DNA of 64,000 nt. It comes from Marinobacterium sediminicola. Its GTDB lineage: Bacteria; Pseudomonadota; Gammaproteobacteria; Pseudomonadales; Balneatricaceae. The notes under the pieces are model-generated. The model searched no databases. It saw only the letters and a list, made by a program, of their open reading frames with translations, and had not been told where the DNA came from. Position numbers and translations under genes: made by a program. Within the stretch, counting starts at the first letter, position 1; each line of letters opens with the position of its first letter. Below are positions 17,718 through 28,159 of the stretch, in pieces. Where the stretch lies: positions 1,674,001 to 1,738,000 of the forward strand of contig NZ_CP092123.1 of NCBI RefSeq assembly GCF_022343685.1, in the 5' to 3' direction.

Positions 17718-17732
17718 TGTAAAATCACTACA
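17718..17732. promoter_or_regulatory. second, imperfect RpiR-type site
   Basis: TGTAAAATCACTACA retains the TGTA and TACA arms with the same 15-base length as the site at 17684. It is separated from that site by 34 bases centre to centre. Confidence 0.45.
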
Positions 17733-17737
17733 GGGCG

Positions 17738-17787
17738 GTTTTGAGGGGGAAAGGGCTGAAGGCAAGTAACCATGCAGTTTTGAGGGG
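17738..17787. repeat. direct repeat GTTTTGAGGGG x2
   Basis: Identical 11-mers occur at 17738-17748 and 17777-17787, 39 bases apart, in the aceA/roxA intergenic region. Their role is unknown. Confidence 0.6.
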
Positions 17788-17817
17788 CTAAACCTTAAGT
17801 TGTAGCCACTTTGGTCG

Positions 17818-17962
17818 TAGTGAAGGAAGTGTGTTTTTACATAAACAAAAAGTTATTAGGATTCGTTTTGTTATTCCAAAATAATAATTAATATGTTCAC
17901 TACAGATTGCGAAAAATTCGCTATTTCAATGAGTTATGCCTGAGAGTCCTTACGACCAAAGT
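17818..17962. repeat. 12-bp inverted repeat in the aceA upstream region
   Basis: ACTTTGGTCGTA at 17818-17829 and its exact complement TACGACCAAAGT at 17951-17962 flank an AT-rich segment. They could be paired operators or a looping site. The rest of 17518-17972 shows no gene. Confidence 0.55.
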
Positions 17963-17972
17963 AGATAAAAAC

Positions 17973-18000
17973 AAAAGCCACCCGTGATTGGGTGGCTTTT
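17973..18000 (-). terminator. intrinsic terminator of roxA
   Basis: AAAAGCCACCC (17973-17983) pairs with GGGTGGCTTTT (17990-18000). On the minus strand it is followed by TTTTGTTTTT. Confidence 0.88.
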
Positions 18001-18025
18001 GGAAGCCGTTGTGAGAGCGGTTGGA

Positions 18026-19174
18026 TTAGGAATCCAGGTAAAGACTGCCCTGATTCAGCAAGGCAAGAACCAGCGATTCCAGCGCTTCATCGGCCTGGAA
18101 AGAAAGCTCGGATCTAGCGCAAAGTTGACGCGCAAACCGAATTGCTGCAGGTGCGTAAAGATCAAAGGCGTGACCGTCGGCAAACAGTAGCAGTCCCTGA
18201 TCGTCCTGATTGAAAAAGGCGAAGCGGGAGCCTTCATTCGCCAGCAGTTCCGCTCCCTGATCCAACGCTTCATGCAGCTCGTCGAGTGAGTAGGGCTCCT
18301 CGTTGCCGGCCAGCTCGGGATACTTGGGCTCCGTCATCGACTGCCCGAACCAGCGTGTCAGCTGTGCGGGGTCATTCAGGTACTGCTGAACGATCTGCTG
18401 GACCCGGTTGATCGCGTGGGTATCAATCTCACCCGGATTGGCAGGGAGCGCCAGATCGGGGTCTTCATAACGGAGGTCGCTGCTGAGCCCATCGCAGACC
18501 GATTGGGTCAGTCCTTGCAAAATCTCGCTGTGTGACGGGGCACGGAAACCGATCGACCAGGTCATGCAGCCATCACCGACGCCGACGCCGTTGTGTCCCA
18601 CACGAGGAGGCAGATAGAGCATGTCGCCGGGGTTGAGGTCGAAGCTCTGTTCGGCTGTCCATTCGGGCAGGATCATGACCGGCGTATCCTCCCGGCGTGG
18701 AGCGTCTTCGCCATAGAGTCCACCAAACTCCCAGCGTCGAGTGCCTTCGGCCTGCAGCAGGAAAACGTCGTAGTTGTCATAATGCGGACCGACGCCACCT
18801 CCATCACTGGCGTAGCTGATCATCAGGTCATCCCGGCGCCATTGAGGGATAAAGTCGAATGCCTGCATCAGCGGGGCGACGTCGGGCACCCAGTGATCCA
18901 CCGCCTGAACGAGCAGGGTCCAGGGCTTCTTGCCCAGGGTCGCAAAGCGCGCTTCATCGAAAGGCCCGTGCTCAAGTGACCAGGCACCGCTGGCCGGGTC
19001 GGTTTCGATCAGGCGCGACTCAATATCTTCTTCGCAGGCAAGGCCGGCCAACTCGTCAGCGCTGATGCAGGGCTCGAAGTCCGGGAAGGCATTACGGATC
19101 AGCAACGGCTTCTTCTGCCAGTAGTCGCGCAGAAACTGCTCGGCGCTCAGGTCTCCCCAATGTATTTCAGTCAT
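18026..19174 (-). CDS. roxA: ribosomal protein uL16 arginine hydroxylase (JmjC cupin)
   Basis: A 382-residue Fe(II)/2-oxoglutarate oxygenase of the YcfD/RoxA type, which hydroxylates an arginine of ribosomal protein L16. The metal triad is visible as H131-x-D133 in PHYDNYDVFLLQ and H194 in PRVGHNGVG. The winged-helix-like C-terminal region is present, and length matches the family. The ATG at 19174 is chosen because the codon before it in frame is only TTG. It overlaps the end of the small upstream gene by eight bases, so the two are probably co-transcribed. A strong terminator follows. Confidence 0.9.
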   Translation of the reverse strand: MTEIHWGDLSAEQFLRDYWQKKPLLIRNAFPDFEPCISADELAGLACEEDIESRLIETDPASGAWSLEHGPFDEARFATLGKKPWTLLVQAVDHWVPDVAPLMQAFDFIPQWRRDDLMISYASDGGGVGPHYDNYDVFLLQAEGTRRWEFGGLYGEDAPRREDTPVMILPEWTAEQSFDLNPGDMLYLPPRVGHNGVGVGDGCMTWSIGFRAPSHSEILQGLTQSVCDGLSSDLRYEDPDLALPANPGEIDTHAINRVQQIVQQYLNDPAQLTRWFGQSMTEPKYPELAGNEEPYSLDELHEALDQGAELLANEGSRFAFFNQDDQGLLLFADGHAFDLYAPAAIRFARQLCARSELSFQADEALESLVLALLNQGSLYLDS

Positions 19175-19430
19175 CAAGATTCAACAGCTCCGCCATTTGG
19201 GTGACGGCATCTTCCAGTTCGGCCATCACCTTGCGGGTATCCCGCTGTGAAAGGGCAGCCTTGCGGTCGTTGCCGACCATACGGACACATTTCTGAATCC
19301 GCCGCATGCACTGGTGGACGCCGGTAACATTGAATTCGAACTGCTCGTAATCACGGGCAGTTCGAGTGAGCTGGTCGCGCAGAGCTTCTGCCTGGGCGGC
19401 CAGGGTGTGCAGGGATTGTGCGTGACTCAT
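19167..19430 (-). CDS. small helical protein upstream of roxA
   Basis: An 87-residue, probably all-helical cytosolic protein that I cannot name. It has heptad-like patterns (LHTLAAQAEALRDQL, VMAELEDAVTQMAELLNL) and one short basic segment (CMRRIQKCVRM). There is no signal peptide. Its stop lies inside the start of roxA, so translation is coupled, and a 60-base gap separates it from trmJ upstream. A structural or regulatory partner of RoxA or TrmJ is only a guess from context. Confidence 0.6.
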   Translation of the reverse strand: MSHAQSLHTLAAQAEALRDQLTRTARDYEQFEFNVTGVHQCMRRIQKCVRMVGNDRKAALSQRDTRKVMAELEDAVTQMAELLNLDD

Positions 19431-19490
19431 CCGATACTCTCCAATCAGGTTCGTTGTTTTTACTTTATCAGTACGGATAGCACAGCTGAC

Positions 19491-20222
19491 TTAATCCCGG
19501 TCAGCTTTTTCGCGCTCAAGCACTTCTTCGACCGAAGTCAGAATGCCGCGCAGCATCCCCAGTTCCGCTTTTTCAGGGCGGGTACGGTTGAAATAGCGGC
19601 GCAGCTTATCCATGACGCGGCCTTCGTGTTGCGGGATGATAAAGCCGGTACGCCGCAACACTTTCTCAAGATGTTCATAAAACAGCCCTATTTCCTGTTG
19701 GCGAGGGTAGGGTGCGGGCTCCGGCAGTTTGTCGGCCTGTTTGGAGGCTCGACGCAGCTCATAGCACACCAGCTGGATCGCCTGGGCGATGTTGAGCACC
19801 GGATAGTCCTCATTGGCATCAATAAACAGATGACGGTGACATAGCATCATCTCTTCATTGGTCAGGCCTGTAGTCTCGCGACCGAACAGGATGGCGATCT
19901 GACCATTGCGCGCTTCGTCCACCATCATGCCTGCCGCCTGTTCCGCATCGAGCAGAGGCTGGTCAAAGGTGCGCTGACGGGCGCTGGTGCCGATCACCAG
20001 CTGACAGTCGGCAATGGCTTCTTCTACGGTCTTGACGACGACCGCCTGGTCCAGCAGATCCTTGGCACCGGCCGCGCGGGATTCGGCTTCTTCATGGGGA
20101 TACTCAACAGGGTCTACCAGCCACAGCTGGCTGAGCCCCATATTCTTCAACGCCCGAGCCGCTGCGCCGATGTTGCCGGGGTGGAAGGTGTTGATCATGA
20201 CAATACGAATGTTTTCGAGCAT
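19491..20222 (-). CDS. trmJ: tRNA (cytidine/uridine-32-2'-O)-methyltransferase
   Basis: A 243-residue SPOUT-class methyltransferase. The family start IRIVMINTFHPGNIGAAARALKNMGL, the middle segment ILFGRETTGLTNEE and the knotted C-terminal part LNIAQAIQLVCYELRRA are all present. TrmJ methylates the ribose at position 32 of several tRNAs and acts as a dimer in the cytosol. In many gammaproteobacteria it lies next to suhB or the isc genes; here it lies upstream of the small helical gene and roxA, another translation-modifying enzyme. Confidence 0.92.
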   Translation of the reverse strand: MLENIRIVMINTFHPGNIGAAARALKNMGLSQLWLVDPVEYPHEEAESRAAGAKDLLDQAVVVKTVEEAIADCQLVIGTSARQRTFDQPLLDAEQAAGMMVDEARNGQIAILFGRETTGLTNEEMMLCHRHLFIDANEDYPVLNIAQAIQLVCYELRRASKQADKLPEPAPYPRQQEIGLFYEHLEKVLRRTGFIIPQHEGRVMDKLRRYFNRTRPEKAELGMLRGILTSVEEVLEREKADRD

Positions 20223-20351
20223 AACGGCCTCGCAATTTGGAATGGCCGCATTATAGGGGGCAAGCGGAGACAGGAAAACGTTATTGGAAAACCGGGCGGT
20301 CAGTCGTACAGCAGACGACTGACCCTTTGCACATTGCGCCGAACTGGAGAG

Positions 20352-21185
20352 TCAGAGTCTGCGGATCCATTGTCGCAAATGATGGGCAAACTGCTCCTTA
20401 TGCCAAAGATGAGGAGAATGGTCAGCCTTGGGATAGATATGCAGCTCGGGATGAGGCAGATGAGCCTCGATCCACTCCGGTACCTCGCGGGTGTAGAACT
20501 GACTGGTATCGCCATAGATCATCAGGGCCGGGCGGTCGATGGTCGGCAGCAGTTCACGGTAGTCCTGCTGAGTCAATGAGTCCCAGCAGCGTGTCAGAGA
20601 CGGGCCATTCAGGCCACGCAGATAGTCGCGCATCTGCTGGAAGCCCCGGCTGTTCTGAGCGTAGTTCTCGCGGCTGCGAGGGTTCAGTCCGTTCGCCGCC
20701 AGTTCCAGCACACCTTCGGCGAAATCTTCGCCAAGACGCTGGATAAAGGCCTGGTTACGGTCGTAGTCAAAGTCGCCATAGATGCCCAGCGGCCAGTCGC
20801 TGTCGGTTACCAGCTTGGGTGACTGGTCGACGATGCAGATACCGGCCAGGCGTCCAAGCCCATAATTGCGGATGTATTCCCAGCTGATCAGGGCGCCCAT
20901 TGAGTGGCCAACAAGTACGGCATCACGGATGCCATGATGTTCAAGTAATTGTTCAAGATCATCGGCCATCTGACTGATTTGCATGCTTTCCAGTCGGGGA
21001 GGCGGGTGTTGGCCATGACCGCGTGCATCCCAGCAGAACGTATGCAGGTTGTCGCTTAATTCGGTGGCAAAGGGTAGCCACTCACGGGCACCGGAGGTCC
21101 AGCCGTGAAGAAAGATAACCGCCTGGCCACGGCCGAGGCTGACGTAACGAATCGGGTGTTGGTCGGAACTGAGCAGGGTTTCCAT
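20352..21185 (-). CDS. alpha/beta hydrolase
   Basis: A 277-residue alpha/beta-hydrolase-fold protein. The oxyanion segment is FLHGWTSGAREW near residue 26, the nucleophile elbow is VGHSMGAL near residue 93, and the catalytic Asp and His are probably in MIYGDTSQF and KADHSPHLW. No signal peptide is present. The substrate cannot be predicted; esterase, peptidase and dienelactone-type relatives look alike. It lies 59 bases downstream of purB, beyond the purB terminator, so it may have its own promoter. Confidence 0.85.
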   Translation of the reverse strand: METLLSSDQHPIRYVSLGRGQAVIFLHGWTSGAREWLPFATELSDNLHTFCWDARGHGQHPPPRLESMQISQMADDLEQLLEHHGIRDAVLVGHSMGALISWEYIRNYGLGRLAGICIVDQSPKLVTDSDWPLGIYGDFDYDRNQAFIQRLGEDFAEGVLELAANGLNPRSRENYAQNSRGFQQMRDYLRGLNGPSLTRCWDSLTQQDYRELLPTIDRPALMIYGDTSQFYTREVPEWIEAHLPHPELHIYPKADHSPHLWHKEQFAHHLRQWIRRL

Positions 21186-21212
21186 GCGCGCAACTCACAC
21201 CGGGTTAGAAAT

Positions 21213-21236
21213 GAAAACGGGGCCAAAAGGCCCCGT
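21213..21236 (-). terminator. intrinsic terminator of purB
   Basis: On the minus strand ACGGGGCC-TTTT-GGCCCCGT is followed by TTTC. It begins eight bases past the purB stop. Confidence 0.8.
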
Positions 21237-21244
21237 GAACTTGA

Positions 21245-22964
<1,720 letters not shown>

Positions 22965-24311
22965 ATGAGCAAGAAAACACCCGACTCTGCCGGGCATCTC
23001 GATACACGTGGTATTCATGAGCTCTACGCTGAAGACCCGGTTCAGGCCGACCGCAAGCTGTGGGGGCGTGAAGTCGATCCGGAGTCCCGTCGAGGGTTCC
23101 TGAAGCGCTCGAGCCTCTTCGCGATGGCCTCGGCGTTAGGTGTGGGTTCCATCCCTTTCGGTGACAAAATGCCCGGTGGCCTGATACCCGCTGCACTGGC
23201 CAATACTACCGAGCCCTTTGCTCTGGAAGGCAAGGATGGGCTGACCGTACTGAATGATCGCCCCATCAACGCTGAAACACCTGCCCATCTGTTGGATGAT
23301 GCTGTAACACCGGGCAGCCGAATGTTTGTACGCAACAATGGTTTGCCACCGGAAATGGCATCGATCGACCCGGCAACCTGGACACTGGAAATTGCCGGCG
23401 AGTCCTGTGAAAAGCCGATGAGCTTCACCATCACCGAGCTGAAAGAGAAGTTCAAGCACTATACCTATCAACTTCAAATCGAGTGTGGTGGTAATGGCCG
23501 ATCCGAGTTTGTACCGTCTGCCAGTGGTAACCAGTGGACGTTAGGTGCGGTGGCCTGTCCTCGGTTCACCGGCGTGCGTCTGCGCGATGTACTGGAGGCC
23601 TGCGGGGTGAAATCAGATGCCGTCTATATCGGCTACTATGGTGCTGATCAGCATTTGAGTCGCGATCCAAACAAGGAGGCGATTTCACGTGGCGTACCGA
23701 TCGCCAAGGCAATGGAAGATGAATCACTGATTGCCTGGGCGATGAACGACGAGGATATTCCTCTGCTGAATGGTCATCCGTTGCGCCTGGTGTGTGGTGG
23801 CTGGCCGGGGTCTGTGTCCGGCAAGTGGCTGAAAAAGATTGTGATCCGCAACAAGGTGCATGATGGTGCCAAGATGTCACCGCCTTCCTATGCCATGCCC
23901 AAGTATCCGGTCGCGCCCGGCACGGAAGTGCCAAAATCGGATATGGAAATCATCGGATCGATGCCGGTGAAATCGATAGTGACCTTCCCGAAATCAGGTA
24001 TTACGCATGCACTGGGGCAGGCGCTTGAGGTAAGGGGGCACGCCTGGGCAGGTGATTTGGCCGTCGAGGAGGTGTACGTTTCGATCGACTTCGGTGCGAC
24101 CTGGCAGAAGGCCGAGCTTAAAGCACCGGCAAATCGTCTTGCGTGGCAGCATTGGTCGCTGCAGGTCGAGTTCCCGGAAAAAGGCTACTACGAAGTCTGG
24201 GCACGTGCCGTTGATACTGAAGGACATTCACAGCCGATGGTGGTACCGGGCTGGAATCCGCGTGGTTATCTGAACAATGCCTGCCACCGCATAGCGGTAC
24301 AAGTGGCATAA
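22965..24311 (+). CDS. sulfite dehydrogenase, molybdopterin subunit (SorA/SoxC-like)
   Basis: A 448-residue periplasmic sulfite oxidase family enzyme, oxidising sulfite to sulfate. A twin-arginine signal (SRRGFLKRSSLFAMASALGVG) begins at residue 41, the molybdenum-ligating Cys is C174 in QIECGGNGRS, and a C-terminal dimerisation domain with YYEVWARAVDTEGHSQP follows. The next gene encodes a small cytochrome c, as in SorAB systems; SoxCD would have a larger diheme partner. The N-terminal region resembles SoxC more than SorA, so the subfamily is left open. Confidence 0.88.
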   Translation: MSKKTPDSAGHLDTRGIHELYAEDPVQADRKLWGREVDPESRRGFLKRSSLFAMASALGVGSIPFGDKMPGGLIPAALANTTEPFALEGKDGLTVLNDRPINAETPAHLLDDAVTPGSRMFVRNNGLPPEMASIDPATWTLEIAGESCEKPMSFTITELKEKFKHYTYQLQIECGGNGRSEFVPSASGNQWTLGAVACPRFTGVRLRDVLEACGVKSDAVYIGYYGADQHLSRDPNKEAISRGVPIAKAMEDESLIAWAMNDEDIPLLNGHPLRLVCGGWPGSVSGKWLKKIVIRNKVHDGAKMSPPSYAMPKYPVAPGTEVPKSDMEIIGSMPVKSIVTFPKSGITHALGQALEVRGHAWAGDLAVEEVYVSIDFGATWQKAELKAPANRLAWQHWSLQVEFPEKGYYEVWARAVDTEGHSQPMVVPGWNPRGYLNNACHRIAVQVA

Positions 24312-24320
24312 GGGGGGATT

Positions 24321-24689
24321 ATGAAGACCTTACCCTTGGCGGGACTTGTGTTGGCACTGCTGGTTCCGCTTCCGGTTGTGGCGGCTGAAAAAGATCCCAA
24401 TACGGGATTGATCATGGCGGAGGGGTGGGAAACTGTTCGCAATAACTGTACGGCCTGCCATTCGGCGGGCCTGGTCACGCAGAACAGTGGCTCACGCAAT
24501 TATTGGCTTAATCTGATTCGTTGGATGCAGGCGACTCAAAACCTGTGGCAATTCGATACTGCAACCGAGAAGACGATACTGGATTATCTGTCGACCCAGT
24601 ACGGAGTTAAAGAGGGGGCACGACGAGAACCGCTGCCCCGCGAGCTGATGCCTGAAAATCCCTACAAGGCAGACGCCAAAAGCTCCTGA
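24321..24689 (+). CDS. sulfite dehydrogenase cytochrome c subunit (SorB-like)
   Basis: A 122-residue monoheme cytochrome c with signal peptide MKTLPLAGLVLALLVPLPVVAA and the heme motif C43-T-A-C46-H47. The distal Met ligand is probably within the RWMQATQNLW segment. It starts nine bases after the molybdenum subunit stop, so the two form an operon, and it should take electrons from sulfite oxidation to the respiratory chain. Its placement with the catalytic gene is the main support for the SorB-like call. Confidence 0.85.
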   Translation: MKTLPLAGLVLALLVPLPVVAAEKDPNTGLIMAEGWETVRNNCTACHSAGLVTQNSGSRNYWLNLIRWMQATQNLWQFDTATEKTILDYLSTQYGVKEGARREPLPRELMPENPYKADAKSS

Positions 24690-24717
24690 GCGGGAGCTTC
24701 TGGCACCTTCTCGCGCC

Positions 24718-25392
24718 TCAGGCCCGAATGATACGCCGTAATGACGGCTTGAGGCGTGAGCGGAAAAACAACATGTGCCAACGCTTGCCTCCGACCTGGC
24801 GCCAGAGCAGGGCGGCCCGGATACCGGCCAGCAGAAGGGCGCGGATGCGGGCGGCATTTTCAGTGTTCTGCAGGTGTCGCGGATCGCCACCGACCTGTAT
24901 GCGGAAACTGAAATGGCTGATCGTTTCCTGGTACAGGTTGTCCAGCGCGGCAATCACATTCCGGTGGGTATAGGCCACCGGCTCAAGAACCGCTGAAGAT
25001 GACTCGTCCTGTTCGTTGAAGTAACGAGCCTTGGCTGCGATGGCGTCGATACCTTCACCGATTTTAGCCAGTACATCCGGATGTTTATCCAGCTGCCGCT
25101 GAAGCATGATCATGCCCAGTACATACTGGATGATCTGCTTGTTCTGGGCGCTTTCATTCTTGTCGACCATATCCTGCAGGTGACGCAAACCGAGGCTCAG
25201 GGTGTAGGGAACCTCGCTGACACCACCGTAAACGTCTTCGGTCAGCTGGGGTGATGTGACGAAAAGGCTGGCGATACAGGCTTCATAGCTGTTCTGAGGC
25301 ACCATGCCACGGTGAGCTACCTGGTCCACCAGACTGGCTGCCTGAAACATGCCGGCCAGTGCGATGGTCTGTTCATCATGTTGGCGTGACAT
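24718..25392 (-). CDS. hflD: HflD high-frequency-lysogenization protein homologue
   Basis: A 224-residue protein matching HflD, which in E. coli is a membrane-associated factor that binds lambda CII. Family features are the start EQTIALAGMFQAASLVDQVAH, the NSYEACIASLF segment and the Arg-rich C terminus. Its normal cellular role is not known. Its ATG overlaps the mnmA stop by one base (TGATG), the usual arrangement in gammaproteobacteria, where purB comes next. Here the convergent sulfite dehydrogenase pair separates it from purB. Confidence 0.9.
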   Translation of the reverse strand: MSRQHDEQTIALAGMFQAASLVDQVAHRGMVPQNSYEACIASLFVTSPQLTEDVYGGVSEVPYTLSLGLRHLQDMVDKNESAQNKQIIQYVLGMIMLQRQLDKHPDVLAKIGEGIDAIAAKARYFNEQDESSSAVLEPVAYTHRNVIAALDNLYQETISHFSFRIQVGGDPRHLQNTENAARIRALLLAGIRAALLWRQVGGKRWHMLFFRSRLKPSLRRIIRA

Positions 25393-26522
25393 CAGGCCTC
25401 CTTAGCCGAGCCGGCAATCGAGTGACGGGAGGTGTATTCGATGACACCTCCTCCAAGGCAAAGATCATCCATATAAAGCACGACAGACTGGCCAGGCGTG
25501 ACAGCGCGCTGGGGCTGATCAAACACGACCCTGTAGCCACCGCCTGCTGCTTCGACCGTGCAGTCCTGATCCGATTGACGGTAACGGACCTTGGCCTTAC
25601 AACGCAGTGGCAGCTCCGGTACATCCCCGTTGATCCAGAAAATATCCCCGGCATAGAGCCAATCGGCAAACAGAAGAGGGTGCTGTCCCTGAACAGCCAC
25701 CAGCACGTTGCGGTCCAGATCCTTGGCAGCCGCAAACCAGGGTTCTTCAGGATAGTCCTTGAGGCCACCGATGCCCAGTCCCTGACGTTGCCCGATGGTG
25801 TAATACATCAGTCCCTGATGCTCACCAATGACGTCACCTTCGGGGGTCTCGATCTTGCCCGGTTGTGCCGGCAAATACTGCTTGAGGAAGTCGCTGAAAC
25901 GGCGTTCTCCGATGAAGCAGATGCCTGTGCTGTCCTTTTTGTCATGGGTAATCAGGCCGTGTTCTTCGGCAAGATGACGTACGGCGGGCTTCTCGAGTTC
26001 GCCGACCGGGAACAGAGTCAGTTTCAGCTCATCTTCGCCAACCTGGTGCAGGAAGTAACTCTGGTCCTTGTTCGGGTCCAGTCCTTTCAGCAACACGGTG
26101 TGGCCATCCCGTTCGCCTCGACGTACATAGTGGCCGGTGGCGATCATGTCAGCACCCAGCATCTGGGCGTACTCGAGGAAAGCCTTGAACTTGATTTCGC
26201 GGTTACAAAGAATATCCGGGTTGGGGGTGCGGCCAGCCTTGTATTCTTCCAGAAAATGTTCGAACACGTTGTCCCAGTACTCGGCGGCAAAGTTGGCCGT
26301 ATGCAGGTGGATTCCCAGCTTGTCGCAAACCGCCTGGGCGTCCGCCATGTCTTCCTTGGCGGTGCAGTATTCGGTGCCGTCATCTTCATCCCAGTTCTTC
26401 ATGAACAGACCTTCCACCTGGTAGCCCTGCTGCAACAGCAACAGGGCAGAGACGGAAGAGTCCACGCCGCCGGACATGCCGACGATTACTTTGGTCTGGT
26501 CAATGGGCTTGGGTGCAGTCAT
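25392..26522 (-). CDS. mnmA: tRNA-specific 2-thiouridylase
   Basis: A 376-residue enzyme that makes 2-thiouridine at the wobble position of tRNA Lys, Glu and Gln, using sulfur relayed from TusE. The ATP loop SGGVDSS is at 17-23, and the catalytic cysteines are in [10 protein letters not shown] and [15 protein letters not shown]. The ATG at 26522 is used; the codon two residues upstream is only TTG. It starts two bases after the nudJ stop and overlaps hflD, so nudJ-mnmA-hflD form one operon. Confidence 0.95.
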   Translation of the reverse strand: MTAPKPIDQTKVIVGMSGGVDSSVSALLLLQQGYQVEGLFMKNWDEDDGTEYCTAKEDMADAQAVCDKLGIHLHTANFAAEYWDNVFEHFLEEYKAGRTPNPDILCNREIKFKAFLEYAQMLGADMIATGHYVRRGERDGHTVLLKGLDPNKDQSYFLHQVGEDELKLTLFPVGELEKPAVRHLAEEHGLITHDKKDSTGICFIGERRFSDFLKQYLPAQPGKIETPEGDVIGEHQGLMYYTIGQRQGLGIGGLKDYPEEPWFAAAKDLDRNVLVAVQGQHPLLFADWLYAGDIFWINGDVPELPLRCKAKVRYRQSDQDCTVEAAGGGYRVVFDQPQRAVTPGQSVVLYMDDLCLGGGVIEYTSRHSIAGSAKEA

Positions 26523-26524
26523 GT

Positions 26525-26971
26525 TCAAGCGGTTTCCTGAATAAAGTCCAGCGGGTAACGAACCCCGCGAAGGTAGTCGTCAATACAGCGGGTAACCAGC
26601 TCGCTGCGCAGCTCGGGACGGCGGTCTTCAATCTCTTCACGGGTCAGCCAGATCGGACCGATGATACCGTCATCAAGTTTGGCTCCGTCGACTTGCTCAA
26701 GCGCACGAGCGATATAGCAAAAGCGGTGATAGGTCACGCCATTGGATGGAGCATAATAAGTATAGAGGCCGAGCAGGGCTTCAGGCTCTACAAGCCAGCC
26801 GGTTTCCTCGAGGGTTTCCCGTCTTGCGGCGTCTATAAAGCTTTCGCCCTGTTCCAGATGGCCTGCTGGCTGATTGAGGACGCGCTGACCACTGGCCATT
26901 TCCTCGACCAGCAAAAAGCGTCCATCCTGTTCGATAATGCAGGCGACTGTTGCGTGGGGTGTCCAGCGCAT
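26525..26971 (-). CDS. nudJ: Nudix phosphatase NudJ
   Basis: A 148-residue Nudix hydrolase. The Nudix box is complete: [20 protein letters not shown] followed by TGW. NudJ acts on nucleoside di- and triphosphates and on a thiamine-biosynthesis pyrophosphate. The ATG at 26971 is preferred over the longer frame because GGAG lies five bases upstream and family members start [10 protein letters not shown]. It is the first gene of the nudJ-mnmA-hflD operon. Confidence 0.92.
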   Translation of the reverse strand: MRWTPHATVACIIEQDGRFLLVEEMASGQRVLNQPAGHLEQGESFIDAARRETLEETGWLVEPEALLGLYTYYAPSNGVTYHRFCYIARALEQVDGAKLDDGIIGPIWLTREEIEDRRPELRSELVTRCIDDYLRGVRYPLDFIQETA

Positions 26972-27062
26972 TACAACTCCATGATACTCTGCTTCACTGG
27001 AGGCCAATGATAGCAGTTTGGCTTAACCCTTGTCTGTTGTACCTGGTAGGAGGGCAAAAGGG

Positions 27063-27524
27063 GTGAATGATTCAATACGGGTGCAAACCGAAGATTTCAA
27101 CCCCGGCGAGTTTCATGACTGGCTCAAAACGGGGGGGGCTGAAGCGGGCGCCATTGTGACCTTTACCGGCATCGTGCGTGACCTGGCCGAGAACAGCCTT
27201 GAAGGGCTCTATCTGGAGCATTATCCCGGCATGACCGAACGTGCCCTGGAGAAGATCGTGCACCAGGCTCGGCGTCGCTGGGGGCTCGGTCGTGTGCTGA
27301 TCTGTCATCGGGTGGGCTGGTTGCGGCCAAACGATAATATCGTCTTTGTTGGTGTCGCCAGCCCTCATCGTGCGGAAGGCTTTGAAGCGGCCACGTTCCT
27401 GATGGATTATCTCAAGCGTGATGCGCCTTTCTGGAAGAAGGAGCGTACCCGGACCAGTGAGCAGTGGGTTGAACAGAAAGCTTCAGACCGAGCTGCGGCT
27501 GAACGTTGGCAGTCGAAGCCCTAG
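27063..27524 (+). CDS. moaE: molybdopterin synthase catalytic subunit
   Basis: A 153-residue MoaE, which transfers sulfur from MoaD thiocarboxylate to precursor Z in molybdenum cofactor synthesis. Conserved segments are [26 protein letters not shown], the basic [10 protein letters not shown] and the catalytic APFWKKE with its lysines. The start is a GTG at 27063 with AGGAGGG about 14 bases upstream. It stands alone: no moaD, moaC or moaB is adjacent. Its stop overlaps the convergent rluE stop by three bases. The sulfite dehydrogenase in this window needs its product. Confidence 0.92.
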   Translation: MNDSIRVQTEDFNPGEFHDWLKTGGAEAGAIVTFTGIVRDLAENSLEGLYLEHYPGMTERALEKIVHQARRRWGLGRVLICHRVGWLRPNDNIVFVGVASPHRAEGFEAATFLMDYLKRDAPFWKKERTRTSEQWVEQKASDRAAAERWQSKP

Positions 27525-28147
27525 CGGCGCGGTCGACGTGTATTGCGTTGCGGTCTTTGGCGCTGACCTGTTTTAGGGCCCTTGGGTGACGTGGCTTTCG
27601 GCAGGTGAACGGTTTCTTCCCGCCAATGACCGGGCTCCAGCTGATCCAGCGTCCAGTTTCCGATCGACCAGCGGATAAGCCGCAGAGTGGGAAAACCGAC
27701 TTCGGCCGTCATCCTGCGCACCTGTCGATTACGCCCTTCAGTGATGGTGAGCTGTAGCCAGCTGGTGGGTTGTTCCTTGCGGTATCGCACCGGGGGATTT
27801 CGCGGCCAGAGCCAGTCAGGCTCGCTGACCTTTTGCGCCTGTGCCGGGCGTGTAGGCCCATCCTTCAGATTGACGCCACGGCGTAATGTCTCGACAGCCT
27901 CATCGGAAATTTCACCTTCCACCTGGGCAAAGTAGGTTTTGGGCATTTTGAAGGCGGGGTTGGCCAGCTGGTGTTGCAGGCGGCCGTCATCGGTCAGGAT
28001 GAGCAGGCCCTCGGAGTCATAATCGAGCCGACCGGCGGCATAGACTCCGGGAACCTTGATGAAGTCGGCGAGTGTCGAGCGATCCTCTTGATCAGTGAAT
28101 TGCGTCAGAACTCTGAACGGTTTGTTGAAAAGAAGGATCTTCGACAT
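27521..28147 (-). CDS. rluE: 23S rRNA pseudouridine-2457 synthase
   Basis: A 208-residue RsuA-family pseudouridine synthase that modifies 23S rRNA. The catalytic Asp is D42 in [13 protein letters not shown], and the family motif [23 protein letters not shown] is intact. A basic tail of about 30 residues ([20 protein letters not shown]) is likely an RNA-binding extension. It is upstream of cspD on the opposite side of moaE, and its stop overlaps the moaE stop convergently. Confidence 0.92.
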   Translation of the reverse strand: MSKILLFNKPFRVLTQFTDQEDRSTLADFIKVPGVYAAGRLDYDSEGLLILTDDGRLQHQLANPAFKMPKTYFAQVEGEISDEAVETLRRGVNLKDGPTRPAQAQKVSEPDWLWPRNPPVRYRKEQPTSWLQLTITEGRNRQVRRMTAEVGFPTLRLIRWSIGNWTLDQLEPGHWREETVHLPKATSPKGPKTGQRQRPQRNTRRPRR

Positions 28148-28159
28148 CTGGCGCGTGAA

